NCBI GenBank assembly: GCA_036924085.1
Contig: JAVGWX010000005.1
Location: 41,609,664-41,673,663, forward strand
Direction of reading: 5' to 3'
DNA length: 64,000 bases
From: Ariolimax columbianus
Taxonomy: Eukaryota; Mollusca; Gastropoda; Stylommatophora; Arionidae
The notes under the pieces are model-generated. The model ran no database searches. It was not told the origin of the DNA and saw only the letters and a program-made list of their open reading frames with translations. This document shows, piece by piece, positions 1 to 10,792 of this stretch. The first letter of the stretch is position 1; every line of letters starts with the position of its first letter. The translations under genes were made by a program, and so were the position numbers.

Positions 1-1554
1 TGTGGACATTTCTTCGAACTTGACGGCATTGTTCAGTGCGTTAAATGTGATAATCCTTCATTGGAAATATACATTTCAGTTATATGTGCATACAGTATAC
101 ATTATTAATGGAAGATACATAGTATAGTTCCTACTACGAGCTTGAGTTCTGCTCGTGCTGACAGAGCGAGAGGCAAATTGGGAGAAGGCTTACAATCTTC
201 AAGATTCACGCAAGGATTCGCGTTATCTACACGCCGTATTTTTCACATGAAATTCTAAATCACATTCGGTGAGCCGAGCGATGTGACCCCATGACACGCA
301 TGTTTAACCACGGTCTTCGTCTTTCTGAAGCACGATGTCTGGATATCATTTTTTTAGAATTGTTGCGTTTTGTCCCCACGAACACGCGTAGTAGGATGAA
401 CTATGACGTCGGCATGGTCCCTTTACATGCTTATATGGTTGGAAGATGGTCACGGAAAATGCTTTAGTAAGTGTGAGGTATAACCTGAAGTACAAGTCAT
501 GAGTAAATGACCCCAAGGAGTCACATCTGTGTACGAGATGGTTAGGTATAGGGAGTACCTCTGATGTGTAACAGGTCGTACCTCTACTGGAAATGGCTTG
601 CCCTCCGCTGATTTTCACCTGCCATTCATACTTCACGCGTGGCGCTGCACAGCTGCAGAATGTACATCGAACACGCCTCGGGACAACATTACGACCAGTG
701 TAATCAATCAAGTATATGTTTCTGTTTCTAAGAATCGACGTCACTGCCAACCTGGCAGACCCATAGGTATCTCTCTGCAAATGGTGCAGGGTCTAGATGT
801 TCTAGTAGCTCGCTGGTTGTACACTCTCCTGCTTCGTCCTCTCATGTGCCCCGATTCTGCTCGAACCTCGTTTGATGTCGAAGCTTTGCAGTCTGTGGAT
901 TATCTCAATGAAGTGTAGAACGTTTAAGGATAAGCAAATTTAGGTATGTAAAGCCAGCCCTGGATGGATTGAACGAAGAGACGAAGCATCATGTCCAACA
1001 GCCAAAACCATAATGCCAGAACGTTTTGATAGATGCAAGAGCACGATAAGACACGGCAGAAGTCGTGGTCATCAGCCGCATTCTGACATGTCACTATTAG
1101 TTTCAAGACTGTCTATCTGCTAGATTATGTCGGGTTCGACCGAGGAGTGAGATCTCTCTGCGTAAGACTATCTCTCTTTAATCAAATTCATACGCAACTC
1201 CTAACATCACCCAAATCTTAAACACGGTCTTCGAAAGTGCTGTGCAGATGGGTGAAGCAGTAGATAAGGATTCACCGTAAGCTGTAGCTGCAGACCTGCA
1301 CAGAAGCGGTTCAGCTAGTTCACTGACTCGAGACAGCAGTGGAACCTGGCAGCCATCTGAGCGATTCTCTATTTCACATTTGCTGACCTTCGAGCTTGAG
1401 GACGGGCTAGAAAATGAGCCCTACCAGTTGCCTGTCTCACAACTCCGTGACCAGCATACTGGCGTTGGAGAAGCTCTCATTTTTTAGCAGTTGGAACAAC
1501 AAATAAACAAAAGAGTGACGTCGATCACACTTGGCTCATGAAATGGGCTCACGC
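1..1554. other. Unassigned sequence, no gene recognised
   Basis: I see no family I can name here. Short open frames exist on both strands (for example 598-918 plus and 346-780 minus, which overlap each other), but none shows a recognisable motif, signal peptide or domain. The sequence is not strongly AT-rich, so the open frames may be chance. It could be old decayed repeat or host intergenic/intronic DNA. Confidence 0.4.
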
Positions 1555-1990
1555 TTATGAACATTACTAGACCTGGCAGGCCAGAATGAAGTACCACCCT
1601 GGTTTCAAGGGAACTGGCTAGATATAACATCATCATAGCCTAAATTGACGAGACACGACTAGCTTTCTTTTGTAGCGACCACAACAGTTAGGATGGATGA
1701 GAAACTGGAACATTCAAATACATTTTAGTATAGCAATTAAAAAGCCTGCCTGAGGGATTAACTATCGCCTCATGGCAATGCAACTTCCTTTAACTGCAAA
1801 CCGGCAGACCACAGTCATCAGTACTTACGCACCAAGTCTGACAAATCCGGCTGTGGTCAGAGGCTAATTCTATAGAGATCTCGAGTCACTTATTGCTGCA
1901 GTCCTGTTGTTGCTATCCCAAAGCTGCGGAGCAAGCCTGCTCGCGGCAGCCGAAAGCCATTCGCATATAGATACAGGTCTTCTTCAGTTG
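1555..1990 (+). pseudogene. LINE endonuclease-domain remnant
   Basis: Read in the plus direction with several frame changes, this stretch matches the N-terminal apurinic-type endonuclease region of an animal non-LTR retrotransposon. A segment resembling ELARYNIIIA is followed by DETRLA, which corresponds to the conserved catalytic-Glu ETRL motif. A second segment, TTVISTYAPSLTNP at about 1810-1850, corresponds to the conserved VYAP strand. No RT follows directly, so only the 5' part survives. The family appears to be the one represented at 25.0-28.1 kb. The call rests on two motifs in the expected order and spacing and is moderately secure. Confidence 0.5.
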
Positions 1991-2213
1991 TTCACTGCTC
2001 CGAACAGTGTGTTGGTAATTGTCGGCAGTGCTTGCAAGAATCTTTTCCTCGTGTCCGCAAGCGGTTCAACTAGCTATTAACTCTGAAGTCTCCTGATCGG
2101 AACTGAATGATGAGACTGATCTCTGCTTCATAGTTTGTCTATGCCATAATTAATTTTTGGCTGATACATTTTGTTTCATTCACCGCGACCTGTTGTTCCC
2201 GTCACCCACTTGT

Positions 2214-2560
2214 TCATCCGCATGTCTCTGGTATTGTTCTTAATAATTTGTTTTGCTGTGTGGTTACTGCAATGTCTATCAAGTTGTTGTTTGGGGGCTT
2301 AATTTTTGCCAATCTGTGAACTATCCTATCGTTTCCTGGTAGCCTGCAATGGCAAGGGATCCCTTGCAAAGTGAAATTAATCCAGCGGGCAGTGATAATG
2401 TTGTCGATCACCATTCCCTGCAAAAATATCTCCGTTTTGTTGTATGGGGTCTTCTTCAGCACCTCCAGAACCGACTTAGAGTCACTAAAATGTACAGTTT
2501 CTATCGGCATCAATTCGTCCAAGTGCTGCAGTCTGAGCATCTGACAAGCTGATTCTACTT
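2214..2560 (-). pseudogene. LINE RNase H-domain remnant
   Basis: The minus-strand frame of 108 residues contains FSDSKSVLEVL and, about 50 residues later, LQGIPCHCRLPGND followed by HRLAK. In I-, R1- and Jockey-type LINEs this is the RNase H layout: an acidic catalytic residue in a (T/S)DS strand, then an IPxHxxxxGNxxxDxLAK loop. The Asp after the GN is displaced and there is no RT next to it, so this is a decayed 3' fragment. It could alternatively be a Ty1/Gypsy RNase H, but the IPCHC-GN spelling favours a LINE. Confidence 0.5.
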
Positions 2561-3011
2561 TACTTTACACAATTGAGCGTTTAGCTCGTATTATAAATAC
2601 ACGGTTGTTTCCCAGGTCCTATCACTGGTATCCTATAACTTCATCATTATCAGACGTCGAAATAGAAATGTCGTATAAATATGTACGAGCATGTATTACG
2701 CGGAGTGTTGGACTGATCGACTTCTCGACATCACCAAGTTAAATTTAAAATTCCAACTACAGTTGCGCTCTCAGTTGAAAAAAAAATCATAGTTGAAACT
2801 AAATATTGCAGATTAGAGATAATATGAGTTACGATAATACTGGATCGCAGCAATGACAACATAGTTATAAATACGTTCTGGAATAGAGAAACGCGAATTA
2901 GGCTTCAGAATATAGTTCATACTGAATTTCGAAAAATATGTATGTGGTAATTGGACGCACAATGGCGGAATGATGTAGACGCAGTTGAGTGTCAATCTAT
3001 TCGAAATTGCA
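2561..3011. other. Unassigned AT-rich sequence
   Basis: No coding or RNA feature is recognised. Base composition becomes clearly AT-rich relative to the preceding 2.5 kb. There are short homopurine runs but no tandem array. Confidence 0.3.
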
Positions 3012-3480
3012 TTTAACACACGTGTGCCCCAGTGAGGAAGAAGTAGAAGAATATTATGAAGACTTTACAACTGACCCTCAAACAAAAACAAAGTATTATT
3101 ATTCTGATAGTAATAGAGGAAATGAGTAGAACAACAATAGCACAGCTATGTAGTAGGAAAACATGATACATGGTTGACACAATTTTGTGAAGAAACAAAT
3201 GTATTATTTTATAACACCTTAAAAAAACAACTCCAAGTACAATATATACATTGAAAAGCTCAGAAGATAAAGTAAGCAGTCATGGTGACTGGATTATAAT
3301 AAATGATAGAATCACAAAAATGAAGGTATAGAAAGAGAAGTGGAATTTATTTTAATAAACATGCAAGCAATACATAAAACTATATCTAAAAAAGAATGTA
3401 AAATACATCAATTGTGGATGATAGACAATTTTTTTATACAATATCTTAAGCAAAAGTACAGAATTGAAAAAAAGCATAAC
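3012..3480 (+). pseudogene. Possible RTE-type LINE endonuclease remnant
   Basis: A short segment at about 3030-3110 reads SEEEVEEYYEDF with later SDSNRGNE and a downstream stretch with frame changes. This resembles the segment of RTE-type endonucleases between the VYAPT strand and the catalytic GDFN motif. The GDFN motif itself is degraded here and no RT follows, so the assignment is weak. It could be chance acidic coding in AT-rich DNA. Confidence 0.3.
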
Positions 3481-3819
3481 ACACTTCAGAATATAAATCA
3501 ATACGAGATACGCACGTAAACTATGCTGATTTGAGTAAAACTACCTTTAAAAGAATACATACAATAAAATAATGCACACAATTAGCAAGGCCAAAATTAT
3601 TCGTAAAACCTCGAATCTGGGATGGAATATTCGATGTACACAGCACAAGCAAGTGCAATAGCAATGGTCTCTTATTGCTTGGACTATGTGCAGCCCACGG
3701 CCTAGCAATCACGAACACAATGTTTCGCTTGCCCACCCGGAACAAAACAACATGGATGCATCCGAGGTCAAGGCAATGACAATTGATTATGTTATCACCA
3801 GGAAGACTGACAGGCACAA

Positions 3820-4859
3820 TATAAGAGCCACGTAATCTGGAGAGATATTTTCATTTGCGTAAATATTGAAGAGGAATGGGCTAAGTTTAAATCTATTCTT
3901 GAGCACCTGAAAGAGGAATTTGTTATTTGTAGAACGTTTAACCCCAAGCAACAACAAAAATATATAACTCGATCCGTGGTTAGTTGTAGAAGAGCTAGTT
4001 AAGAATAAGGTTAGAAATAAATATAAAGAGACTGGAAAATCAAATGAAACATATTTAAAATATTTAGACATACAAAACAAAACTTAAAAAGTGAATAGAG
4101 CAGCAAAAATTGACTTTGAACAAATACTTGCTAAAAAGATCAATACTGACAGCAAGAGTATTTTGTTCTTATGTTCGACATAAACAGAGAACGAAAAAAA
4201 CAGTTGGCCCCCTTAAAGAGAGGTTTACAAAAGTAATGAGAACAGGGATGTTGCTAATCAATTCAAAGACTTTGGCATAGTCTTTGCAAAAGAACTGTTT
4301 CAGGATCCCAGAACCATTAAATATTATCCATTGGGACATGCACACAGAAGGATTATTGTCATTCTGCATTACAAAGGAAATGGTTTTTAAAATATTGGAT
4401 AAGTTGAAGGTGAAAAAATCCTCCTAGTCAAGACGGTATTCATCCAAAATTACTGATTGAACTTCGAAACCAGTTAGCAAAACCTTTGGCGATATTTTAT
4501 TCTCACAATCTTGAGAAGGGGAACGTTTCCAATGGATTGGAAAGATGCAGGTGTGATCCCCTTTTTCAAAACGGGTAAGAAATAAGATCAGTCAATTATA
4601 GACCAGTGAGTTTGGCGAGCATACTCTGCAAAATGTTTGAGTCCATTATCAAGGACAACATAGTACTGCACTTGGACAATTTTAATTTAATCAAAAATAG
4701 TAAACATGTTTAACCAATCTATTAGAATTCATGGAAGAGGCTACCAAAATGTTAGATGGTGGATAGCCGGTGGATGTTATCTATCTGGATTTTGCAAAAG
4801 CCGTTGATAGAATACATCATCAACAATTGTTTTGAAAGTTGAAATCACATGGTATAGGT
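3820..4859 (+). pseudogene. CR1-like LINE ORF2, 5' part (split by Polinton)
   Basis: The plus strand carries the linker and early RT region of a CR1-type LINE with many stops and frameshifts. Recognisable pieces in order are the endonuclease-RT linker (EEEWAKFKSIL), VNRAAKIDFEQIL, VGPLKERF, QDGIHPKLL, and the RT strands SVNYRPVSLASILCKMFESII and RWMLSIWILQKPLI-like sequence near 4770. The reading stops at KSHGIG, exactly where the Polinton target duplication lies, and resumes at 24059 with the next RT residues. A less decayed relative lies on the minus strand at 53379-54815. Confidence 0.85.
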
Positions 4860-4865
4860 GACGCA
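4860..4865 (+). repeat. Left target-site duplication of the Polinton (GACGCA)
   Basis: GACGCA lies immediately outside the left terminal inverted repeat and is repeated at 24053-24058. Joining the flanks at one copy restores the collinear CR1 target. Six-base duplications are characteristic of Polinton integrases. Confidence 0.9.
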
Positions 4866-5263
4866 AGTAGTATATAACGCTCCATTCGAGTCTTAAAATG
4901 GAGCGTTTTGCTCTTTAAATGTCCTATGATCCTCCCGCTGGTGGAGCTTATGTAAAAGTCATATGATCCTCCCAAACAGCGGCTTGACCTTGATTCCAGC
5001 CCGCGTCTTCCCCAGATACGTAATTGACAACTTCGCGGAGCGAAGTTATCGACTTTTATAATTAATAGGGGCAGCTAATTATTGATTTGTTGTTGTTGTT
5101 GTTGTCTTAGTCTGCGTATTTACAATATATAAACAAGTAGTCAAATAAGACGAAACAAAAAGATGATGGTGGATATATACAACTTTTTTTTGTTTTGTTT
5201 TTGTGATCAATATCACAATGACTCGCAGTTCATTTCAAGCATCATTCTAAGTGGCTCAAACCA
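4866..5263 (+). repeat. Left terminal inverted repeat of the Polinton
   Basis: About 398 bp match the reverse complement of 23650-24052 with few differences. The repeat includes a palindromic stretch around TTCGCGGAGCGAA and a short trinucleotide run near 5088. The inner boundary falls where GGCTCAAACCA ends. Confidence 0.92.
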
Positions 5264-5696
5264 GGTTACCTTATATGCTGCAACAATTCTGCGTTAGTCT
5301 GAACGATTGATGGTGGTTCTTTCCCAGTCATCGGGGTAAACACAGTTATTAGAATTAATGTGTCCTTGTTTCTTTTTATACACTGCTTGCTTTTTTGTAG
5401 TTCAACATAAAACAGTTTCGTAGGTAGTCGACATGTGGACCACAGCACCAGTCTATCTCAGCTGTACAGCACATAGCATGTACCGGGGAGTCGGTAAAAA
5501 GTGTAAGGTATCAGCAGTAGCACTGTAAATATTTAAATAGAGAGTGGAGACGTTGTGACCTCGTCTTCGTGTACGTGTCTTTTTATATAGAAATAGGCTA
5601 GCGAGTTTCTGTGTTGTGTATATGTGTAGATACCAGTGTTGTGGACTTTGAATCCGACATTTTTCCCACCTTGGCTATGTCGCGTATTTAGGACCT
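5264..5696. other. Spacer between left repeat and DNA polymerase gene
   Basis: A 60-codon minus-strand open frame (5266-5448) has no recognisable features and no clear start context. The rest shows no coding signal. It probably holds the 3' untranslated region of the polymerase gene. Confidence 0.35.
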
Positions 5697-8600
5697 CTAA
5701 AAATTGTCTTTATCTAATTTAGTATAATTTTTATTTAGACCCTTAGTGCTAGATTTGTCGAAAGCCCCGAAACAGTGGTAGGTTTTACTACATAAGGAGA
5801 TCAGCCCAGCTCCCTCGTACTCTAATTTAAACAAACCGGGCGTTCGTGTTTCGTACGAGCGAGTTTCTCTACATGTCTGACAATCAAAAGTGACTTTACC
5901 CTCACTACTAATAAACGAGTCTCGGTGCTCGGGGCAGGTAGCGGCGGGGAACAACTGATCGTATACGCTATAAAATTCGGATCGCAGGTTCGGTTTTATC
6001 GCGTCCAACAGAGTGTCTCACACAAATGATAATCGGCTCTATCTATAAATGTATCTAGGCATTCATAGTAGAAGCGCAACATCCGAAGTTTGGCGTACTG
6101 GTAAACGAAAAAACCTATTTGTAAGGGGAGATCCCAATTAATTTTCTTTTTACCTAACTCGACTTCAAAAATATCGTCTGTTAATAGACTCATTTTTTTT
6201 AAAGCGGGGGCAGTTTATTAATTTTGACATTCCCTCTACGTGTTTTGCCTTATCGGTTAAGGTTTTCCCATACGCAGAATTCCCTAAGAGTTTCATCGTT
6301 TCACTAGTAATGGAATAAACCTCATCTCGATCACATTGTTGGTGTGCCTCGGAAACCATATCTTCAAACTCTTTAAAACAAGTCACAGGTGTATATTTAA
6401 TCACCCGGTAAATGGTCGTGATTTTCAACCCATTGGACAGATACAAACGAAGGAGGGGGGTCGCCAACAAGATTTTACGAGCCACATAACTACCTATTAA
6501 CGTTCGTCTAGGGGTGGTCAAGAGTTTATGCTTCTTGGCATACTCGAGCATGACCGAGTCAAGATCAATGCTACTGACGTCAACATTTTTAAAGATTGGG
6601 GTCATCTCTGAAAAATGTGACTTCAGGTGGTTGGGGACGTGAATATCGCATTATACTAAACCAAATAAACTTTCATCTTTAACAGAAGCCAGGATCTGTT
6701 GCTCTATCAGGGGATACTTATATTTGGTATACGAGGGTTTTGGCTGGGGAAACCACATTTGTCGGTAAGGTGCTAAAAAGATACTTTAAGGTTACACCAG
6801 GAACAGAAGGGCGTCTTTAAACATATCGACCCCTAGATTCCCGTAAAAGTTAACTTGTCGTTCTAAAGCAACAAAGAATCGCACGACATACTTGTTATTA
6901 TACCAAACAAACAAATCGCACAGAGTAGACATTTTTTTTTCAGACCAGACATTTTGAACCCCTGCATACTCGCTAGCGGGCACGTTACAGTATTTGAGGT
7001 TTGAAAAAAATGCCGTATGGGGTGGTAATTGGCGTTCGTCTAATTTACGTAAATCTGTTATATATTCGTAACAGAAAACCCCTTTCGTTTTCTCTACTTT
7101 ATAGGCCACGAGGTATTTACTATAACTAAAGCCCGGGGCTAAGTAATTGATTACATCTAAAAATGTTAATTTGGGAGTCGAAATACACATAAAGTTGTTA
7201 TTTCTCTTGACTAGGTACTTAAACACGTTACCCTGTTGGGACTGGAGGAAATGTTTGATTAAATATGATTTTATAACATTTAGGTCGTATTTCCCCGAGT
7301 TGAAACCTAACACCGGGAGTTCGCGTAAATAATCGTCTAACCTATCAACTAACTTCCCTAGTAATTCTGCTAGTTGGTTGTATACTCCATCAAAATGTTG
7401 CCTCAACAAGGCATACGCCTCGTCCGCTATAAGGGTCAGTTTGTCGACCATCTTATCCACTAACACTTGTGGGTCACCCTCGGTAATAAAACAGATGAGG
7501 GCTTCCAGACCCGGAACATTGGAAGCTACCGAACAAGACAATGGGACGTGTTTGGCTGTAAAAGTGGTGACTTTACCCCCAGTTGGCAAATCAGCGTTCG
7601 GAAAATAACACTCATAATCATAGGTCGCCCTATAGGGGTAGACCCAAGTTGTATCAACCTCTATTCCATGAGCCGTGATTGATTCCCAAATAGTTTCGGG
7701 TACTGTATAAATACCACCTTTAAAACATTCTCTAGTTACACCTCCTGCACAGGTTTTCGAGTATCTATTCAGCTCGTTATACAAGTTCCACAACTTCGAA
7801 CACTTGGAACAGGTAAAGCTGTGGGCGGCTTTATTAATGTCCGATTTGAACATGAAATAATTGGCGTGGAGCAAGAGTCGCAAGGTATCTTGATAATGAG
7901 TACTAGCGCGAAGCTTGGTGTAAAGTGTTTCTGATTCGTCGTATTCAAACACGTCGATGTTCAAACCGAAACACTGTTCTAAGGCGGAAATTTGAGTTAA
8001 ATAAATCCCGGGGAAGTCGATAAGCAACGTGAGACCCTGATGTATTTCCCACTGAGTGAAAAGTTGCCTCGTTATTTTCCTAACATTCCTAACGGGAACA
8101 CCCCTAAAGGTTGCTAAACATCTAAAAAAAAAACAGATTATCTACATAAGGTTTTGAGTTTGAGTCGTGTTGCAATGTACTAATGGCGCGATTGTTTGTA
8201 ATGTAGGGTGGGAGATGAACTAAATATCACCCTATAGGATAGTCTTTGAGGTGGTATAAATAGAAAGAGGTGGCCGGTAGGGCTTCTACGTAATATTTAG
8301 TGTTGGGTCTATTGTGATGGGCAAAGTTAAGTGGGTCATTATCGACTACTTGTGAAACTAAATTATGAAAATCGTGAATGTTGTTACTTAAAACAGGTTT
8401 GTCTTAGACACCGCTATTATTGTCACTGGCGTGGTAATATCTAAGTGCTCGCGTATCAATGTGAAGATGTAAGACATCCAGTATAGTAAAATTCCTACCA
8501 CATATCTGACAACTATACCGGTGGAGGGCGTGAGCGACTCGGAAATGCCGATTAAGGTTTCTGAGGTGCCTGAAAGGTTTTCCACACTTGGTGCAGGTTA

Positions 8601-8904
8601 GAGCGAGTAAGGTTGTAGAGTGGGTAGGTTGAGTGAGGGGTGCAGCCTGGTAAGATGGTTGGTTGGGTACAGGTGAAGAGGGTCTAGTAGGTCTAGTAGG
8701 TTGGAAGACAGTGTGAGCTGTTTGGTGGAACTTGGCTATGTGGCGCTGCAGGTTGTCGTTTCTGTTAAAGGCAAACCCCACACACAGTAGGCATGGAAAT
8801 CGCGGTTCAGCGTGGACGTTCTTTACGTGCCGAGTTAGATTTGTGAGCTGCCTGAGCCGGCGCGAACACTGCGCACAACTGTAAAAAGTAACCTTGGAAG
8901 TCAT
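5697..8904 (-). pseudogene. Polinton family B DNA polymerase with N-terminal C2H2 zinc fingers (inactivated)
   Basis: This is the replicative DNA polymerase gene, read from 8904 down to 5697. The first ~165 codons encode four C2H2 fingers (for example YSCAQCSRR...H, LTCTKCGKPFRH...H) joined by a Pro/Thr-rich linker; a stop near 8404 separates them from what follows. Downstream are exonuclease motifs ATYDYE (Exo I), GFNSGKYDLN (Exo II) and FLDVINYLAPG (Exo III), then polymerase motif B around KLLGNSAYGKT, then the C-terminal GLNKNYTKLDK tail. The gene is broken by several stops and frameshifts (near 8404, 8130-8230, 6792, 6605, 6190, 6000). The catalytic motif C with its paired Asp is not visible where expected near 6005, where flanking segments abut as if a short deletion removed it. 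Confidence 0.9.
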
Positions 8905-9021
8905 TCTGTGAAAATAAAAAAGAGAGGGAGATGATTAGTCATCGAAATATTTTAAAAATGTATATAAACGTACAAGCTCTTAGATATATAAGTTATTTAC
9001 ACATAAACCCAGTCGCAAGAC

Positions 9022-9491
9022 ATGGCTAACGGTCAATTCACGTTAGGTATAATTCAGGATGTTAATAACGAGATGTATACGTCAAGAATGAGAACCATTT
9101 TCCACCAGATAACTCGTGGAAACGATCTTTTATTTACGTCACTCTGCAAACAGGTCACTAAAGATAACGCTAAAGATATTTTTTAAGCCGTTAGTGATGA
9201 GTTGTTTTCGGATAACAGGGTCAACTATGGCCGCTTAATGGTGATGTATACGCTCCTTTTTCGAATCGGGAAAACCGTGAACGACACGTTATATAATTCT
9301 GACGTGAATGTCTTGAAAATTCAAGAAGACTTTGCTTTAGTTGTAGACAATTACGTCGATGTCAGTCTCGGCGAGTGGCTTTCCAACACGGGTGGCTTTC
9401 CAACACGGGTGGCTTTTTTGTATTAGTGATTCACTTTTTAGAACCGTGTCGTCTATACAAAGTCCTACGCGTGTTGGCTTCGTTTCTATAA
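9022..9491 (+). pseudogene. Bcl-2-like protein gene (one stop, one 17-bp duplication)
   Basis: The gene is divergent from the polymerase and starts at ATG 9022 (MANGQFTLG). Two landmarks of the Bcl-2 fold are visible in order: NYGRLMVMYTLLFRIG, in the position of BH1 with its NxGR core, and WLSNTGGF, in the position of BH2. They are separated by about 50 residues of helix-like sequence, and the total length (~150 codons) suits a compact Bcl-2 protein. Such proteins act at mitochondria to restrain apoptosis, and viral versions prolong survival of the infected cell. The frame has an in-frame TAA at 9184. Just after BH2 a 17-bp direct duplication (9375-9408) shifts the frame; the original frame appears to resume and ends at TAA 9489-9491. 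A clear BH3 was not found. The call comes from motif recognition, not a search. Confidence 0.65.
9375..9408 (+). repeat. 17-bp perfect tandem duplication in the Bcl-2-like gene
   Basis: The unit GTGGCTTTCCAACACGG occurs twice head to tail (9375-9391 and 9392-9408) and is followed by a third partial GTGGCTTT. Seventeen is not a multiple of three, so the duplication changes the reading frame at the end of the BH2-like motif. It looks like a recent replication-slippage mutation. Confidence 0.9.
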
Positions 9492-9585
9492 AAGTACTAC
9501 ACAAATAACCTAAGACTAATCACTAGAAGACATACTTTCATAACTAGTTTCATCACAGTGTGGGGTCGCTACCAACAAACACGTT

Positions 9586-9786
9586 ATGTGTACTTGTATC
9601 TGCTGTGAATTGGAAGTAAGCGGTAGTAATGAATATTTATTCTTCATTCAGCAATCTGGAACTATGTGTTTCTATAGCTGTATCCGCTCTGAATGCCAAG
9701 TTGGAGCTATAACCAGTCATCTTTATAACTCAACAAAGAGGTTACGCCAGCGTCATTCGCCACCCGCGTTGACAGTACAACGGTGA
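9586..9786 (+). CDS. Small Cys-rich protein of unknown function
   Basis: An open frame of 66 codons starts at ATG 9586 within the Polinton and overlaps the start region of the ATPase by a few bases. It has Cys residues spaced C-x-C-x2-C near the start and a second group (C-x3-C-x4-C) in the middle, which might form a small zinc-binding unit, followed by a basic Arg-rich tail. I do not recognise a family. It could also be the decayed remnant of a larger gene. Orientation and position agree with the neighbouring genes. Confidence 0.4.
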   Translation: MCTCICCELEVSGSNEYLFFIQQSGTMCFYSCIRSECQVGAITSHLYNSTKRLRQRHSPPALTVQR

Positions 9787-10461
9787 AGCAGTCGCAAACT
9801 ATATATTATAAAATAACAACAACCGAGAAGCGCCCTTCATTACGAAACATAGATCCGAGATGGACCCATCCATTCACGGCTCTCATGGCTGGAACAACGG
9901 GTTGTGGGAAAACTGTCTTTGTACAACGGTTCCTGAAACTTCTCGGGGAGATGGTCGTACCCATACCAGACGAAGTAATCTGGTGTTATCGGGAGTGGCA
10001 GGAAATGTACAACAGCATGTCAGGTGTTCAGTTTATAGAAGGCCTACCAGATGTTGAACAATGGCGAGGAGATAGGCGTCGGTTGGTAGTCTTGGATGAC
10101 CTGATGAGTGAGACATGCTAGAATCACTAAACTCTTTACGCGTAGGAGTCACCACTGCAATTTAAGCGTTATATCCATCGTGAAAAACCTTTTTGGAAAA
10201 AATAAGGAACAAAGAACTATCAGTTTAAATTCTCACTATTTGATTGTTTTCAAAAACTCGCGTGACGCTTCGCAGATAACGAATCTGGCCAAACAAATGT
10301 ACTCCGGTCAAACTTCCTATGTCCAAGAAAGCTTTAAAGACGCTTTACGCTCACCACACGGTTATTTGTTATTCGAACTTCGACAGGAGACACCAGATCC
10401 ACTGAGATTGCGCGGCAACATATTTCCAGACGAACTGCAGGTCGTTTACATACCTAAATAG
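9783..10461 (+). pseudogene. Genome-packaging ATPase (FtsK/HerA type), frameshifted
   Basis: This gene encodes the Polinton DNA-packaging ATPase of the A32/FtsK-HerA class, which would pump DNA into capsids. The P-loop is MAGTTGCGKTVF at about residue 37-48 and a Walker B-like RLVVLDDLM lies ~65 residues later. The first frame ends at TAG 10119-10121. The remaining ~110 codons (conserved DASQITNLAKQMY region and C-terminus) continue in a different frame from about 10110 to the TAG at 10459-10461. Length and motif spacing suit Polinton ATPases. The true start is unclear: the open frame begins with GTG at 9783 and the conserved domain begins about 25 codons later. Confidence 0.88.
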
Positions 10462-10465
10462 CAAA

Positions 10466-10789
10466 ATGGCCAAGAATTTGAACCGACACGGTGAAATCTT
10501 AAAATTCACGGGTGCAGCTAAACCTGCAGCCATCAAAGCTATTGTAAAAACTGTGTCACGGGAACTCGTCCACACACTCTGCGAGTGTTGCCATAACGTA
10601 TTAAAATGCAACGTTCCGCTGACGTCTAGTCAGAGAACTAGAATCGCTCGATACAAACGTAGTCTGAGAGCACTCACTAAAAAGAAGTTGTCACTGAAAA
10701 GACGGAAACAAATTTTACAAAAAGGTGGTTTTATAGGGGCTTTGTTGAGTCCTATACTAAACGTGTTGAAAGGTGTCTTGAGTCTTTGA
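10466..10789 (+). CDS. Small basic virion-type protein, probable core/membrane-active protein
   Basis: This intact 107-codon frame begins at ATG 10466, five bases after the ATPase stop. The product is basic throughout its middle (KRSLRALTKKKLSLKRRKQ). It ends in a Gly-Phe-led hydrophobic tail (GGFIGALLSPILNVLKGVL) that could be an amphipathic or membrane-inserting helix. Small Arg/Lys-rich proteins of this shape recur between the ATPase and capsid genes of Polintons and adintoviruses and are compared with adenovirus core or lytic peptides. The role is inferred from position and composition; no catalytic motif is expected. It is one of the genes still open. Confidence 0.6.
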   Translation: MAKNLNRHGEILKFTGAAKPAAIKAIVKTVSRELVHTLCECCHNVLKCNVPLTSSQRTRIARYKRSLRALTKKKLSLKRRKQILQKGGFIGALLSPILNVLKGVLSL

Positions 10790-10792
10790 ACA

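Noticed and set aside
346..918. Protein-coding gene at the left edge of the window
   Set aside because: The two overlapping open frames on opposite strands have no recognisable domain, and neither shows splice or start context that favours it.
5266..5448. Small gene next to the left inverted repeat
   Set aside because: Only 60 codons, no motif or start context. It probably falls in the 3' region of the polymerase gene.
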